Origin: Amaranthus tricolor
Lineage: Eukaryota > Streptophyta > Magnoliopsida > Caryophyllales > Amaranthaceae
Reading direction: 5' to 3'
Assembly (NCBI RefSeq): GCF_026212465.1
Contig: NC_080056.1
Span: forward strand, 23,389,872 to 23,453,871
DNA: 64,000 bases
The notes under the pieces were generated by a model. That model saw only the letters and a program-made list of their open reading frames with translations. It ran no database searches and had not been told where the DNA came from. The stretch's first letter is position 1, and each line of letters starts with the position of its first letter. Made by a program: the position numbers and the translations under genes. Below are positions 22,855 to 35,359 of the stretch, piece by piece.

Positions 22855-24533
22855 TTAGGGAACAGTCTCTTCTTCATCAACGTACTCAGTCTGCACCTCC
22901 ACTGTGTCCAGCTTGGCACCAAGGCGTTGTTCCATTTGGTTCAGCTGATCCACAATTGAAGCAAGCGAGACACGAGTTTCATCCTGAAATGCAATGAATT
23001 GAGACTGTAGATCAAGGAGCTTGGAAAGAATGGAATGTAAGGAAACTGCAGGGACAGAGTCAAAGTTCGTACAGCCAATATTGGGTGAAGTGTGTGATTG
23101 TGGTGGTGGTGTACACGGGATAGGTGATGGTGGTGGTGATGGAATTTGATGTGATGGTGATTTGGCTGGTTTGGGAGAGGTAGGTTCGTCAGGTGTTGGC
23201 TCAGGGATGGTGTCAGATGGTGTTTCATCAACCAAAGTAGCCTTGCGTTTCGAGGCCAACCTCCTACTCTTCCTTTGCATTGACTTAGCCTTTTTCCTCA
23301 TAGCCAACACAATCTCTTCATCATTGCTAGAATCACTGCAGAGATTGTGAGGAACATTTTCATCCAAGGCTTCTTTTTTCTTATCACTTTCCCCCTTACT
23401 TGCAGCTCCATCCTGTTCCTCTTTCTCAGATTTTTTAATATTTTCAGAGGGAACAGGATCTTGTTCCTTTTCTTCCTCATTCTCCTTTTCCTCCTTTTTC
23501 TCCTCTTCCTCCTTTTCTTCCTCAACCTCTTCAGCCCCTTCTTCTTCAGATTCAACTCATCATGCATCAATACTCCCTCATTATTCAATTTTAAACGCAA
23601 AGTTTGTAAACATTTAGCACCAATTTTCATATTGGGACCCATTGGGAACTCCAACCCTTCCAATGGGACCTCAAACTTCCTAAAAATCCATGTTATCAAT
23701 CCTCCATAACCAATAAAACTTTTCTTTTCAATGCAGTCAGATAAATGAGAGATCATCAACGAAGAAAAATTTATTTTAATATGTTTTTCCATGCAGTAAA
23801 TCAAGGTGGCATCACGCAAACTCACTTGACTACGTTTTGAGTTTCGTGGTAAGATAAATCTGCGAGCAACATTATACAACAATTTATGCATAGGAGAAAG
23901 AATATTGTGACTGATCTTCCCTTTTTGATCAACTCCTAAAAATTTTAGAATTGTTCGTTCATTGATACCAGAAAATGAAATCTTCGACCCAATATGATAT
24001 GTATCGAAACCAACATTGGGAACATTAAACCATTCCCCTAATAAAGCGCTGTTAAATTCAATTTTAACAGTTTTAACAACACTAGAACAGATACCGCCAT
24101 CATTAGAGAAATTTACAATAAATTCTCTCATTAGGTTTGGAAAAATTGAATTGCAACTGTAGTTTGACATCAATAATTCCCATTGTTGAAACTTTAAAAT
24201 GTCATGCAATCTAGGAAAGTTAGTGGATTCATACCAATATTTGTCCAACCCGAACCCTACAGTCATCTCCTTTGAAACTTCTTCTGCGCTGTTTGGATCA
24301 ACATGCTTCGATGGCTTAACTACTCTAGAAGATGAACCACCTATTGACATTTTTCTTTTGGTACTTGTGGGTTCATTGGAGTGTTTTGGTGATTCTTGTG
24401 TGGTTTCAGTTGGTGTGGGTGGTGCATCCTGCAGTAATGGTGGTGGAAGAACTACTCTTAGTGGTTTTGGTTGATCGGGTATACAGGATTTGGGAGTTTT
24501 CTTGCCTGATTTAGAGGATTTGGGGGTTTTCAT
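22855..24533 (-). CDS. Env-position protein of the Sirevirus-like element (one frameshift)
   Basis: Many Sireviruses encode a protein of unproven role after pol, often called env-like. The frame starts at 24533 with a Lys/Ser/Pro-rich stretch (MKTPKSSKSGKKTPK) and has a folded middle part (KYWYESTNFPRLHDILKFQ, LLGEWFNVPNVGFDTY, HKLLYNVARRFILPRNS; about residues 95-320). Near 23560 it shifts into an artificial Arg/Lys run. The other frame there is Glu/Lys-rich and continues into the open frame 22855-23367 (MDENVPHNLCSDSSND; Pro-rich, then a short coiled coil near the end). So this looks like one protein of about 550 residues with a single frameshift. I see no signal peptide. Confidence 0.6.
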
Positions 24534-25039
24534 TTTTGAATTTTTAAGGTTTTGAGCGAGAAGGAAGGACGGTTTCTTGAGGAATTGAGAGAAGGTTTGG
24601 GAAGGTAATGGGTAATGACGTGAAGCAGGGTTTTTAAATGATTGAAGTGACGGTTACTCCTCCAAGTCCCATCTCTTTATTGCCTTTGCATTACTTGAGT
24701 GAAGAAGAACCGTTTTCCCAAAACTCTCAATTTAAGTTGGCCGTACAAAAATGTGAAATATGAATAAATTATGAGATATTAAAGTAAAATATGAAAATAA
24801 AAATAAAAATAAAAATGAAAGAATGAATTATAATATAATAAGAATTATAACAAAAATAATGAACATTTGCTTTGGTCTGATCAAATTAACAACATGCAAA
24901 CGTGAAGACATTCATAGTACAAACTTTATTACGTGTTTACCTGATCCATGCAATAATTGATTTTCAATCAAGATATTGAGATTGATTCCTGACCTTTTCA
25001 TTCTCATGATGCTTCATTGGGAAATATATGCAACTAACT

Positions 25040-28000
25040 TTAGTGGAGCTTGATCATACCAAGTTCCAATCTTATCTTTTCATATTGTTCCCTAGGAAGT
25101 GGTTTGGTCAGAATATCTGCAACTTGTTCATTTGTGTTAACATGCTTCAATATAATATGTTTGTGTTCTACATTGTCCTTAAGAAAATGATGTCTAATAT
25201 GTATATGTTTAGCACGTGAATGATGCACTGGATCTTTGGATATACATATGGCACTTGTATTATCACAATAAATAGGAATGCATTCAACTTTAATACCAAA
25301 ATCTCTTAGTTGCTGTTTAATCCAAAGCATTTGGGAACAGCAAGCTGCTGCTGCTACGTATTCAGCTTCTGCAGTGGATAATGCAACTGTGTTTTGTTTC
25401 TTGGAACTCCATGAAACTAAACATGAGCCAAGAAATTGTACCATACCTGATGTACTTTTTCTATTAACAAGATCACCTGCATAATCTGCATCACTAAAAC
25501 CTTTTAAATCATAAACATCACTTTTAGGATAAAATAAGGACAAGTCGTCTGTTCCCTTCAAATATCTCAAAATTCGTTTGACTGCAGTGAGATGTGATTC
25601 TTTAGGATTTGATTGAAATCTAGCACATAAACCAATACTAAAGGAAATATCAGGTCTACTTACAGTTAGATACAATAAAGAACCTATCATGCCTCTATAC
25701 ATTGTTTGATCTACGTTAGTACCATTTAGGTCTTCATCTAATCTAACATTGGTAGCCATAGGTGTATGGTTGGTTTTAGCATTATTTAGTCCATATTTCT
25801 TAAGAAGTTCTTTGATGTATTTTTGTTGATGAATAAAAATACCATTTTCAGTTTGTTTAATTTGCAAACCAAGAAAGAAATTTAATTCTCCCATCATGCT
25901 CATTTCAAATTCTGTGCCCATAAGGTTAGCAAATTCTTTACATAATGAATCATTAGTAGCACCAAAAATAATATCATCAACATAAATTTGAACAACCAAA
26001 ATATTAGAACCTTTATTCTTAAAGAACAAGGTTTTGTCAATTTTTCCTCTTACAAAGTTATTTTGAATCAAAAACTTTGAAAGTCTTTCGTACCATTGCC
26101 TAGGAGCTTGCTTCAAGCCATATAGGGCTTTGTCAAGCTTGTAGACATGATTAGGACATGAGGTATTTTCAAAACCTGGAGGTTGTTCCACATAAACTTC
26201 TTCATCAAGATAACCATTTAAGAAAGCACATTTCACATCCATTTGATATAATTTAAAATTCATAAATGCAGCAAAAGAGATTAAGATTCTTATAGCCTCT
26301 AACCTTGCTACTGGAGCAAAAGTCTCAGTGTAGTCAATACCTTCTTGTTGATTATAACCTTTAACCACGAGTCTAGCTTTATTTCTAACAATTATTCCAT
26401 GCTCATCAAGCTTGTTCCGAAATACCCATTTCAAACCAATTACCTTCTTGTTTTTTGGTTTGGGTTCCAAGTGCCACACTTTATTTCTCTCAAACTCATT
26501 CAATTCATCTTGCATGGCAACTATCCAATCAGAATCCTTAAGAGCTTCCTCGTGACTTTTAGGTTCAAGTGATGATAGGAACGCAAAGTGTGCACAAAAG
26601 TTTCTCAATTGAGATCTAGTTTGTGTTCCCTTGTTTATATCACTTATAATTGAATCAAGAGGATGATATCTTTGATACTTCCAAGGTTTAGGCATAAATT
26701 CTCTTGAAGGAACAGTAGCATGTTCCTGTTCAGCGTCTTGATTGACATTCTGTTCATCTGCTGGATCATTTTGCTCATCTGTGGGAACAGCTGGAATGGG
26801 AACAGTCTGCTGATCCTGTTGTACTGGCAGTTCCTGGATTTGATCAATTTCTTCTGCCTCTTCTTGTATCAACTGTTCTCTTGCTGTTCCTTGATCTTGC
26901 TCTTTAATTCCTTCATCATCATATTCCAAATTTGCAAGACCTATTTTAATGTTACTTGTTTCCTGTTCACTTGTTGAAAAGTTAGTTTCATCAAAGATTA
27001 TGTGAACGGACTCCTCTACACACATTGTTCTTTTATTATAAACTCTGTAAGCTTTGCTTTGTGATGAATAACCAATAAATACTGCCTCATCACTTCTTTC
27101 ATCAAATTTACCTATGTTTCGTTTTCCATTTACATGAACAAAACACTTGCATCCAAAAACACGAAAATAGGAAATATTTGGTTTAACACCTTTAAGCAAT
27201 TCATAAGGTGTCTTAGAAGTGATGGGTCTTATTAACACACGATTCAAAATGTAACATGCAGTATTAACAGCCTCGGCCCAAAAATTTCTAGGTAAACCAC
27301 TAGCAATTAACATGGTTCTAGCCATTTCCTCTAGAGTTCTATTTTTCCTTTCTACTACACCATTTTGTTGTGGTGTTCTTGGTGCGGAAAAATTATGACT
27401 TATTCCATGCTCACTGCAATAACTCATAAAACTTGAATTTTCAAATTCCTTACCATGATCTGACCTTATGTGAATAATTTGATTATTAGTAGATTTTTGT
27501 ATTTTGTTAGCGAAGGAAACAAACTCATTAAAAGCTTCATCTTTACCAACTAAAAATAGAGTCCATGTAAATCTACTATAATCATCAACAATAACAAACA
27601 CATATCTTTTGCCACTACGGCTTTGTATTCTCATTGGTCCACATAGATCCATATGTAATAATTCATGTGATTTAGTGGTGGTCACAACATTCTTTGATTT
27701 AAAAGATGATTGTTTTCCTCTGGCACAAGGATCACAAATTTCCTTCTTAAGGAATTTTATAGTTGGTAGTCCTCTAACTAGGTCTTTTGATCTTAATGTA
27801 TTAATCAATGAATAACTAGCATGACCTAGACGCTTATGCCAAAGAAGTGGGTCGTCTTCTATAACACTTAGACACGTTAGACTGTTTCTGGGAACAGTGT
27901 CCAGGTCCACCACATAGGTGTTCCCTTTTCTGATTCCCTCAAGAATGGTGTCTCCTGTGTCATTCCTAGAAATAATGCATTTTTCAGAAGTAAAGTTTAC

Positions 28001-28339
28001 AGAGTTGCCTTTATCACAAAATTGAGAAATGCTAAGTAAGTTATGTTTCAAATTCTCGACTAAAAATACATTATCAATGGCATGGGAACAGGACCTTCCA
28101 ACCTTTCCTTTGGCTATTATCTCACCCTTCATATTGTCACCGAAGGTTACTGTTCCCCCATCATAGGCTTCAAGTGAGAGAAATTTAGATTTGTCACCCG
28201 TCATGTGCTTGGAACACCCACTGTCGAGATACCATGAGCTGTTCCCCCTCACTTGGACCTGAAAAAAATAATTGTTAGTTACAGGAACCCATGCTGTCTT
28301 GGGTTCCTTGTCGATTTTACAAGAATTTGTTTTCTTCAA
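25040..28339 (-). CDS. Copia pol polyprotein (protease, integrase, RT, RNase H), open
   Basis: 1099 residues without a stop; the same frame extends upstream to 28525 and takes in a zinc knuckle. Domains in order: protease loop [13 protein letters not shown] (about residues 37-49); pre-integrase zinc region, [14 protein letters not shown] to CDPCARGKQ; integrase core with [20 protein letters not shown] and [15 protein letters not shown] from [11 protein letters not shown] through [13 protein letters not shown] to the active site QIYVDDIIF; RNase H with [21 protein letters not shown] and [10 protein letters not shown]; and the C-terminal [13 protein letters not shown]. All expected catalytic motifs are visible, so this is the only apparently intact enzyme gene in the window. 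It lies about 500 bp after the env-position ORF in plus-strand order. Confidence 0.95.
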   Translation of the reverse strand: MKKTNSCKIDKEPKTAWVPVTNNYFFQVQVRGNSSWYLDSGCSKHMTGDKSKFLSLEAYDGGTVTFGDNMKGEIIAKGKVGRSCSHAIDNVFLVENLKHNLLSISQFCDKGNSVNFTSEKCIISRNDTGDTILEGIRKGNTYVVDLDTVPRNSLTCLSVIEDDPLLWHKRLGHASYSLINTLRSKDLVRGLPTIKFLKKEICDPCARGKQSSFKSKNVVTTTKSHELLHMDLCGPMRIQSRSGKRYVFVIVDDYSRFTWTLFLVGKDEAFNEFVSFANKIQKSTNNQIIHIRSDHGKEFENSSFMSYCSEHGISHNFSAPRTPQQNGVVERKNRTLEEMARTMLIASGLPRNFWAEAVNTACYILNRVLIRPITSKTPYELLKGVKPNISYFRVFGCKCFVHVNGKRNIGKFDERSDEAVFIGYSSQSKAYRVYNKRTMCVEESVHIIFDETNFSTSEQETSNIKIGLANLEYDDEGIKEQDQGTAREQLIQEEAEEIDQIQELPVQQDQQTVPIPAVPTDEQNDPADEQNVNQDAEQEHATVPSREFMPKPWKYQRYHPLDSIISDINKGTQTRSQLRNFCAHFAFLSSLEPKSHEEALKDSDWIVAMQDELNEFERNKVWHLEPKPKNKKVIGLKWVFRNKLDEHGIIVRNKARLVVKGYNQQEGIDYTETFAPVARLEAIRILISFAAFMNFKLYQMDVKCAFLNGYLDEEVYVEQPPGFENTSCPNHVYKLDKALYGLKQAPRQWYERLSKFLIQNNFVRGKIDKTLFFKNKGSNILVVQIYVDDIIFGATNDSLCKEFANLMGTEFEMSMMGELNFFLGLQIKQTENGIFIHQQKYIKELLKKYGLNNAKTNHTPMATNVRLDEDLNGTNVDQTMYRGMIGSLLYLTVSRPDISFSIGLCARFQSNPKESHLTAVKRILRYLKGTDDLSLFYPKSDVYDLKGFSDADYAGDLVNRKSTSGMVQFLGSCLVSWSSKKQNTVALSTAEAEYVAAAACCSQMLWIKQQLRDFGIKVECIPIYCDNTSAICISKDPVHHSRAKHIHIRHHFLKDNVEHKHIILKHVNTNEQVADILTKPLPREQYEKIRLELGMIKLH

Positions 28340-29096
28340 CCAAACGTTATCGACATAATTTCTGTTAGAGACAGTGTACTGTTCCCTTTTGGTGCACTGG
28401 TCCTTCAGATGGCCAGTTCCTCCACAGAAGGAACAGATTCTGTCTCTAGGGAGATCAACGTAAGCTTTCTTCTTCTTGTTATTCTTAAAGTAATTTAGGC
28501 CTTTTGAATTTTTACTTTTGGCATCTTAAATCCATTTGGGAGTAATTTTGATTTTCCCTTTTTCTCTTGAATTTAATTCAAGTTTATCATTATTGTTACG
28601 GTTAGGTTCTAGATCCAACTTTAAATTTTGAAAATCATTGCACATATCTTTAGTAGATGCATCATTCAATTCTTTATTCAAGCCTAATAATTTCTATTGC
28701 GACAACTCAATATTAAGAATAACATTTTCCTTTTTAATTTTCTCCATATTTTCCTTTAGAATTATATTTTGGTCCAACAAACCGAAAAATCTGTTTTGGA
28801 CATCGTATCTAAAGGTGTTTATATAGGAGACATGATCTTTGCTTACCTTGAGTTCTTTTTCTAATTGGAGACACTTAACATTGCAATTTTCAAGTTTAGC
28901 TTGTGTCTCCTTTAGCAACTCTATTAATTTATTTTTACTAAATTTGGATGGATGAAAATAAAATGAGTTAGAAATATATACCTGTTGCGGGTTTGAGAAC
29001 AATTTTATTGTTGGAGTTAGTAGTGGTTACCTCAAAATCTCCAATTTCGATTACTCTCCAAACTTGATAATTTTCCGCTTTGATAAAGATCTTCAT
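28340..29096 (-). pseudogene. Internally deleted copia gag
   Basis: A Sirevirus gag should run several hundred residues; only about 250 codons lie between the primer site and pol. The N-terminal start is at 29096 (MKIFIKAENYQVWRVIE), typical of copia gag beginnings. After about 40 codons it gives way, in another frame, to the coiled-coil C-terminal part (KLIELLKETQAKLEN, 28694-29002), with stops at 28694-28696 and 28526-28528. The last zinc knuckle, [14 protein letters not shown] (28393-28440), is intact and in frame with pol. The main capsid domain is gone. Confidence 0.8.
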
Positions 29097-29244
29097 CCTA
29101 TTTTTCCATTATGTATAGAATTTTCAATCGAACATGGGTGGTCTTTGAGTAGAATACCCTTCTACCATTCGCTCGTTCATAATTGACAGTTTTGGGGAAC
29201 ACCAGGATTCTGCCCTCAGGGTTTCCTGATCTACTGGGAACAGG

Positions 29245-29256
29245 GCTCTGATACCA
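29245..29256 (-). other. Initiator tRNA-Met primer site of the Sirevirus-like element
   Basis: The minus strand reads TGGTATCAGAGC, a perfect match to the usual copia primer site, two bases inside the LTR. Confidence 0.95.
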
Positions 29257-29258
29257 AT

Positions 29259-30493
29259 TGTAGACTCAATTAGGAACGGGAACAGCAACAAGAGGGGGGG
29301 TGAATTGTTGTTGTTACTAGTTTAAGCGTTTTTGCCCTGTTTTTGCGGAATTGAATAAAATAAATAAAGCTTAAACTTAGAGCGAAATAATTAAAAGAGA
29401 CAAACGATTTTTACGTGGAAACCTTCTAGGCCTAAATAGAAGGAAAAACCACGACCCCCCGGGATTTCAAAATTCTCACTATGTTTAGGCAATTAATTAC
29501 AATAACATAAAACAAATTTTGCTTCCCTCGAAGCTTCTCAATTCTCTAAATGCTTCACTCAAAGCTTCTCTACTTAGGCCACTTCTCTTTCTCTATTCTC
29601 CCTTTCTCTTTCTCTTCCCATGTTTCTTTTCTCTAATTCCCTTAGACTTCCCACAAGTCTAATTACAACAAAATACTCATTAACCCTTACAAGGCCATTT
29701 CTCAAGAGGATAAAAATTAAAATAATTACTTAAGAAAAATATAATAAATTAATTGGCATTGGAAAACTGAAAATATTTTTCTTAAGATGATCTCCCTTTT
29801 ATGGACACTCTTGAATCCTAAAAGGATTGATTTTGGTTCGAGCAAAGTTCCTTCTATTTATAGAGGGAACAGCCAGCAGTTACCATAAGCATAACGTCCA
29901 CTATCTCAAACATACCTCCACTACCCCACGTTCTTAAAACAAATGGTGGTGGAATTATGAAAGTGTCCGGCTGTTATTTGCTCAAAGAAAAATCAGTTTC
30001 CTTAATGCTAAAAATAGCATAGGAGTTAAAAACATAAGATCCTAAAAAATAGGAGATCTAAATCTAATTAAGAAAAAGTCTTGGGCTATTTTTAGAAAAC
30101 CTAAAAATAGATTAGCCAATTAACTTACTAATTAATTTAAGCAATTAAATTAATTCTTAACCATTACATCAACTTAAAAACAGAAAATAATTAATTCGCA
30201 ATTTTCCAGTCGATGCTATTCTTCAGACCTGCTTCGTAGGAACAACGTACTGTCTCCAGCTTCAACTTCTGTCAGATTGTTCATTTGGGAACTGTAGACT
30301 GTACATCTATTTTGAACATTATAACACTTATCTAACATCTTGAACATATTTAAGACAAGTACAACTTCCACGAATCCAAGTCATAGGCTTCATCAACGAT
30401 TTAAACTAAACCGGATATATACCTACAAAACAATCTCTAAAATGTTTGTTTATTTAAAAGTGAAGTCATCATCAAAACCTTAAGAGGCCAACA
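29259..30493 (-). repeat. 5' LTR of the Sirevirus-like element
   Basis: 1235 bp, the same length as the other LTR, with the same minus-strand TATA box near 29855. Confidence 0.95.
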
Positions 30494-31674
30494 TATTTAT
30501 TAGTGAATATTTCAAAATAATACAATGCTTAAATTTTATTTTAAAAAGAGTAAAAAAACCTCAATCAAGGCTTGACATACTTTGCTAAAAATAGCTTGCT
30601 CTCAGAATTCCATCCAAAGCCACTGGAATTCTTAAACATATTAGATCATGTGCATCATGAAAATAAAAAAATTAATAGTTTTTTGGCCATTCTACAAGTG
30701 CTTTCTTAATTAGTGGAAGCTCGAGCTTTTAACGGAATTCCTTGACCATGAATCATAAAATGAAGTAGTCCCTTGACCATTTATTCTATTACCAATCTGT
30801 TGTTGGTGAAGTAGTGAATCAATGAGAAGTGCATCCATGTTTTCGATCCATTTCATTTGAACTTCTCGATCATTCTTTTTTGCTGGTATGTCCATCTAGT
30901 TAACCTACACGTACAATGCCATAAAATAACATACAAGTATGCATTTTTAAAATTTCCTATCATTTAAAAAATATTTGACAATGATAAGTTAAACTCACTT
31001 AATAAAAACAAAAATACATTAACATTCACATTTGATTAATCCTTGTCATCTTATTATACGAGACAACAAACTAAAGTACATAGGCCTTCCACATTTGAGC
31101 AGCTATATTATCACGAATAATTTTTCCTTCTTCGGTATCCTCATCTATTGCATTGCGCCTAAGTCGTCTCCTACTATTTAAGAGCTCACGATCCACATCA
31201 GCAATAAGCTCCTCACCAGGATCAATACTCATTAAAAAGTTATGCAGTATACAACATGCTAAGGAAACATCTCTTTGTGCATCAAAAGTGTAGTGTGGCT
31301 CAGTTGAACTTGCAATAATAGCAAATCCTTTTTTTAACACCCCAAATGCTCTCTCTATAGCATTGCGTGGTGACGCGTGCCAAAGATTAAAAAGTTTTTG
31401 TGGATTTTTTAGTTCACGAATAGAGTACTCTTTTAGGTGATAGCGTACACCCTATAAGGGGTTAAGAGTGCACCAGTGAGCATGAAACCAACATCAACTT
31501 GATTATATTTACCTAAAAATAACTCATAAATATTGTGATTGAAGTATGTTATATGAACTCAAAGTTTGTCTTAAGTTATAGCTATTACCTTCAAAGGTCT
31601 GCAATCTATGTTCTCTATTTAATACATCTTTAATTATTCTTGAATCTGATGCTATTCCTATCCATCCAGGTAAC

Positions 31675-32641
31675 TAGAGGTGTTCATTGGGGTGATCAGG
31701 TTGGCTTCGGATGGGTATCATTCGGTTCAGTTGTATTTTGGATCGATTATTTTTCGGATGCGTGTTACGGCGGGTCACAGTCGGGTTAGGTCGGTTAGTC
31801 ACGGTTCGGTTGAAGATCAGTTATTTGAGCTATCGGATTAGCATCGGTTCGATGTCGGTTGAAGTTCGTGTCGTGTAGTCAATCGATCTCGGACTGTCAC
31901 CGGCTAATAATTGGTTCGGTTTTACCAGGTATAGATCGGGTTCGGGTATTATTTTGCAGTAGAATTCGACTACTAATTACTATAGATCGAGTCAATATCA
32001 GATTAAGTTGTTAGACATTTTTTAATTGATGATAAGATTCCCCTTAGTTAAGGCAAAATAGTTAAAATGCAAATCAGTTAGTGATACTTTGTTACTTTTA
32101 CTTGTTTGACTATAAATTAAGATCAAAGTTTTATCATTTTTCATCTAAATTGATTAAAACTAATTAAATAAACATTGACCAATGATTATTAACTCTAAAT
32201 ATATTAAACCATGTATGTATAAAATTTAATTTATTAAAATTTCTATTACTTTATTAGATTAATTAATAAGATGATTGAATATAAGTTGATCATACCTCTA
32301 TGTTAACAATTGGTTCAGGTTTACAGCATTTCGATTAAAAATTCATTCGGGTTAAGTCGATTTAGCCGGATCAAGTTTGGGTTTGAACATGATTCGGGTT
32401 AGGTATGACTCAGGTCGATCACTATTAGGTTCAGGTAATCACGGTTAACGGTTATATGCTGGTTTTAAAAATCGGTCGTTGTTCGGGTTCGATTTTACGA
32501 TTTTCGGTTGTAAATCGATTCGGCGCAACTTCTATTCGGATAATGTCGGTTCGTTCAAGCTAAAAAAGAAACATGTTTTCGGTCGGTTAACTTTCGGTTT
32601 CGGTTCGAATTTTCGGGTCGGGTGACATTTGAACAGCTCTA
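31675..32641. mobile_element. 967-bp non-autonomous hAT-type element
   Basis: Ends TAGAGGTGTTCATT and (inverted) TAGAGCTGTTCAAAT. Flanks are CAGGTAAC and AAGGTAAC (7 of 8 bases). The interior has many CGGTTCGG/TTCGGGTT motifs and no coding frame. TAGRG-TGTTCA ends with subterminal GGTTCGG repeats are a common dicot hAT MITE form. Confidence 0.8.
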
Positions 32642-32685
32642 AGGTAACACATAAGTAAACTTTAAATCAAATTTTAATATGCCAA

Positions 32686-32746
32686 GACATTTTGAGTAGG
32701 CCAATTTTTTCTACCACATTTTGAGTAGGCCAATTTTTTCTACCAC
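32686..32746. repeat. 30-bp tandem duplication in Harbinger copy 2
   Basis: CATTTTGAGTAGGCCAATTT with the following CTACCAC occurs twice in a row; copy 1 has it once (near 5490-5520). Confidence 0.8.
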
Positions 32747-33460
32747 GATACGTTGGTGCATTAGAATTAGAAATTTTTACACGGACATGTGTACCATCAA
32801 TAGCTCCTATATAATCTTGACATAAAATTAAAGTTGCACAATATTTTATATCTTTATGTACAATTATAATTAAAGTTACTTAAATCATATAGTTTATCTT
32901 AAAATATGGGTAAACTCTATTGTTGTTCATAATCTCCGAAGGAATAGATGTTCCGTCAGATTGTATAAGAAATTCATTCTCTAAAGAAATGATAGCTTTC
33001 ATAACTCAGTGAAAATATCTACTTATGGTCTCACCAGAATGACGAAAAGCATCTTGCAAAACGCAATTTCTTACGTTATGAGCAATAGCATAAATAAATA
33101 TTGCAACTTGCTCTTCAACACTAGCATGACGTGTGTCATTTAATTGACCCCTTGTATACAATAGGGTACATAAATGAGCAAAAGTATCTAGTAGCATGAG
33201 TAAAATGACGACTTCTTCTAAAAGTTGTATAAAATGTAAAGGTTTTGCCTTGCAATCTCTCGTGCAATAGTCTCTTCTCTAGATGGCATATGGTTATGAA
33301 TCAACCTTTTTTGGGTTATGTATAATCCACATATAACTAAACAAATCATTTTGATAGTAGCAAATTGCCTCATTTTATCCCAAGTCATTACCAAAGAATC
33401 AAGACTATAGTCATCTTCTATATTTGGCTCATGGTAACTACCATTACAATCTTCTTCCAT

Positions 33461-34166
33461 CTATGGCATAATATGCAACAAAATTAAAGAAATACAAGTA
33501 TAAAATAGATTAAATTATAGCAGAAAAAATATATAAACATTCTTGAAAAGAAAAATATATAAACATGTAAAAATTTATTATTTTGACATAATACCAAAAA
33601 AAAAAAATAAAAAAAAAAAAACTAAATTCATAATACTGATATGATAACAACAAAAAGGACAATCTAATTTCATAACTATTATAATACATAGACACAAAGC
33701 TAATTACACCATAGAAAGACCGATATTAATTTATATCATAAAGTATCTATGAGGACTATAACATACGAGTATCTCAGTGAAATTAAATTTTTTTACAAAC
33801 TGTACACAAACCTAAAATCAATTCAGAAATACAATACATAAAATGAATTGATCCAATAATATTTCAGCAACTAATCCTACCATATCAAATAGGAGTACGA
33901 ATATGATTTAAGTAACCAAAAAATCTATAATCATACTTAGTAGCAGACATACTATAAACCCAAATAAACTAAAAGTCAAAAATAAAAAAAATAAAAAAAC
34001 GAGAAAATTTACAAGGATTTCGGACCTTGATTATTGAAAATTTGCTTAGATCTTCAGGTAGCTTTGGGTAATGGGATATGCTTGATTGCAGTGATAAAAG
34101 AGAGTTGTGGTTGATTATTATTTATATATATTTATATACTCCGTATGATAAAAGATAGACGAGGGT
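33461..34166. other. AT-rich non-coding end of Harbinger copy 2
   Basis: Matches 6232-6905. Similarity stops near 34118, the right edge of the tandem duplication. The next 50 bp up to the CACTA element hold nothing recognised. Confidence 0.65.
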
Positions 34167-34386
34167 CACTAGTAGAAAAAACTAAATGAACACTGGTTCA
34201 AAACCGGCTTTTCGCACCGATATAGAACCGGTTAGATTAGAGGGGTGCGAATAAGTGAAATTATTCACACCGGTTCAAAACTGGTGGGAATAACATTTAT
34301 TCGCACCGGTTAAACAGTGCGAATAATGCCTTCAAAAATTGAAAAAAGTTATTCGCACCTATTTAATCCGGTGCAAACAATGCCTA

Positions 34387-35141
34387 AGTAGCAGCACAAA
34401 AGCAGAACAATAGCACAGAAGCAGCAGCAAAGAAGAGAAATGCAGCGTGTAGTGGGCGTAATCAAAATCCATAGCTGATCTTGAGTTCCTTCTGTAGGGA
34501 GGAAGCGAAGACTTTAGGTCTATCCCCTTAAGTCAAAGCGCAGTCTTCTTCATTATGTTGTTCGCTTACTTTCTAAGGTCTAACCTTTCGCTCCTTTAGC
34601 TCTTTTGCTACTCTTCTACTCTCAGGGAAGTTGTAGTTGATAGCTCCCCGAGCCGAGCATTCTAGAGGCGCCTTTGAGAAATTTGAGAAAGCTTGCATAA
34701 TTAACTGCAAAGAGATAGTATCAGCTCTATTGGGAATAAACATGTCCAACTGCCAAAATGAATCAAAATAAAACCAATTCAGATGTAAATAATGACATCA
34801 AAACAAAAAAATCCCCAATTTAATTTTTCAAATTGAACCACCCAAATAATTGTTTTAAAACATTGACGCCTATAGACTTATGGCAAGAGTTGAGCAGAAA
34901 ATAATGAAGTATTTAACGAATGATGAGCCTTGGTACAATAATATAGCACATTTGTCCCATCATACAGGAGTCTAAACCATATTTCACCTGTTATAATATG
35001 CTCAGCAAAGTGTTTATCAGCAACTTCATGAGCAAGCCCAGTTTCAATGACCAAAATAGCAGAACAGCAGCAGCATAGTAACAGAACAGCAACACATTAG
35101 CAAAAGCAAAGAAGAGAAATGCAGCGTGTAGTGGGCGTAAT
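34387..35141. repeat. Direct repeat pair flanking a possible organelle-like insert
   Basis: A CAGAAC/AGCAGC-rich stretch ending GCAGCGTGTAGTGGGCGTAATC occurs at about 34387-34462 and 35058-35141. The DNA between includes a GC-richer part at 34467-34690. Confidence 0.6.
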
Positions 35142-35359
35142 CGAAAGAAAAACTTGGATAAGTAGTAGAAACACAATTCTGAAATGATAAATGAAAAGTT
35201 TATTGAACCCCCAAGTTAACTTGGGATTTGAAAGCAAAAATTGATTAGTGAGGTTGTAACATAAGGCAACCCATACAAAGCATAAAAAAGTAAGCTAACA
35301 TACAGACATAGAACAATGCAAAGTCCCTTTGCATAACAGGTGCTTTGAGGTGCGAGGTA

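Larger units (their letters stand above)
20855..30493 (-). mobile_element. Young Ty1/copia element, Sirevirus-like
   Basis: Two 1235-bp LTRs (20855-22089, 29259-30493) with TG…CA ends and a TATTT TSD (20850-20854, 30494-30498). The empty site is in Harbinger copy 1 near 3710. I count four differences between the LTRs by eye, so the insertion is recent. Minus-strand order: LTR, initiator-Met primer site, a shrunken gag, one long pol frame, an env-position ORF, polypurine tract, LTR. The extra ORF after pol, the LTR size and an extra copy of the purine tract point to the SIRE/Maximus (Sirevirus) group. Pol is open, but gag is internally deleted and the extra ORF has a frameshift. Confidence 0.93.
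20335..30895 (-). pseudogene. Harbinger Myb/SANT-like gene, copy 2, split by copia
   Basis: The 3' part is at 20335-20854 and the 5' part at 30494-30895, with a 9.6-kb copia element between. The 5' part opens with the ATG at 30895 (MDIPAKKNDREVQMKW) and has IENMDALLIDSLLHQQQ, the start of the Myb/SANT-like domain. The 3' part includes TTPIPFYEKLMNLYAKDW and a Lys/Arg-rich tail. With the insertion removed, the arrangement is the same as copy 1 at 3215-4115. Stops and frameshifts outside the insertion show it was decaying independently. Confidence 0.75.
31071..33460 (-). pseudogene. PIF/Harbinger DDE transposase, copy 2, split by hAT element
   Basis: The minus strand opens at 33460 (MEEDCNGSYHEPNIEDD) and follows copy 1: N-terminal domain (33006-33197; HASVEEQVAIFIYAIAHN, RHSGETISRYF), the IGAIDGTHVRV-type first-Asp region near 32750-32830, then the C-terminal region (31071-31340; LACCILHNFLMS). 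A 967-bp hAT-type element at 31675-32641 and stops interrupt it. It lacks the MITE found in copy 1. A small tandem duplication at 32686-32746 is specific to this copy. Confidence 0.85.
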
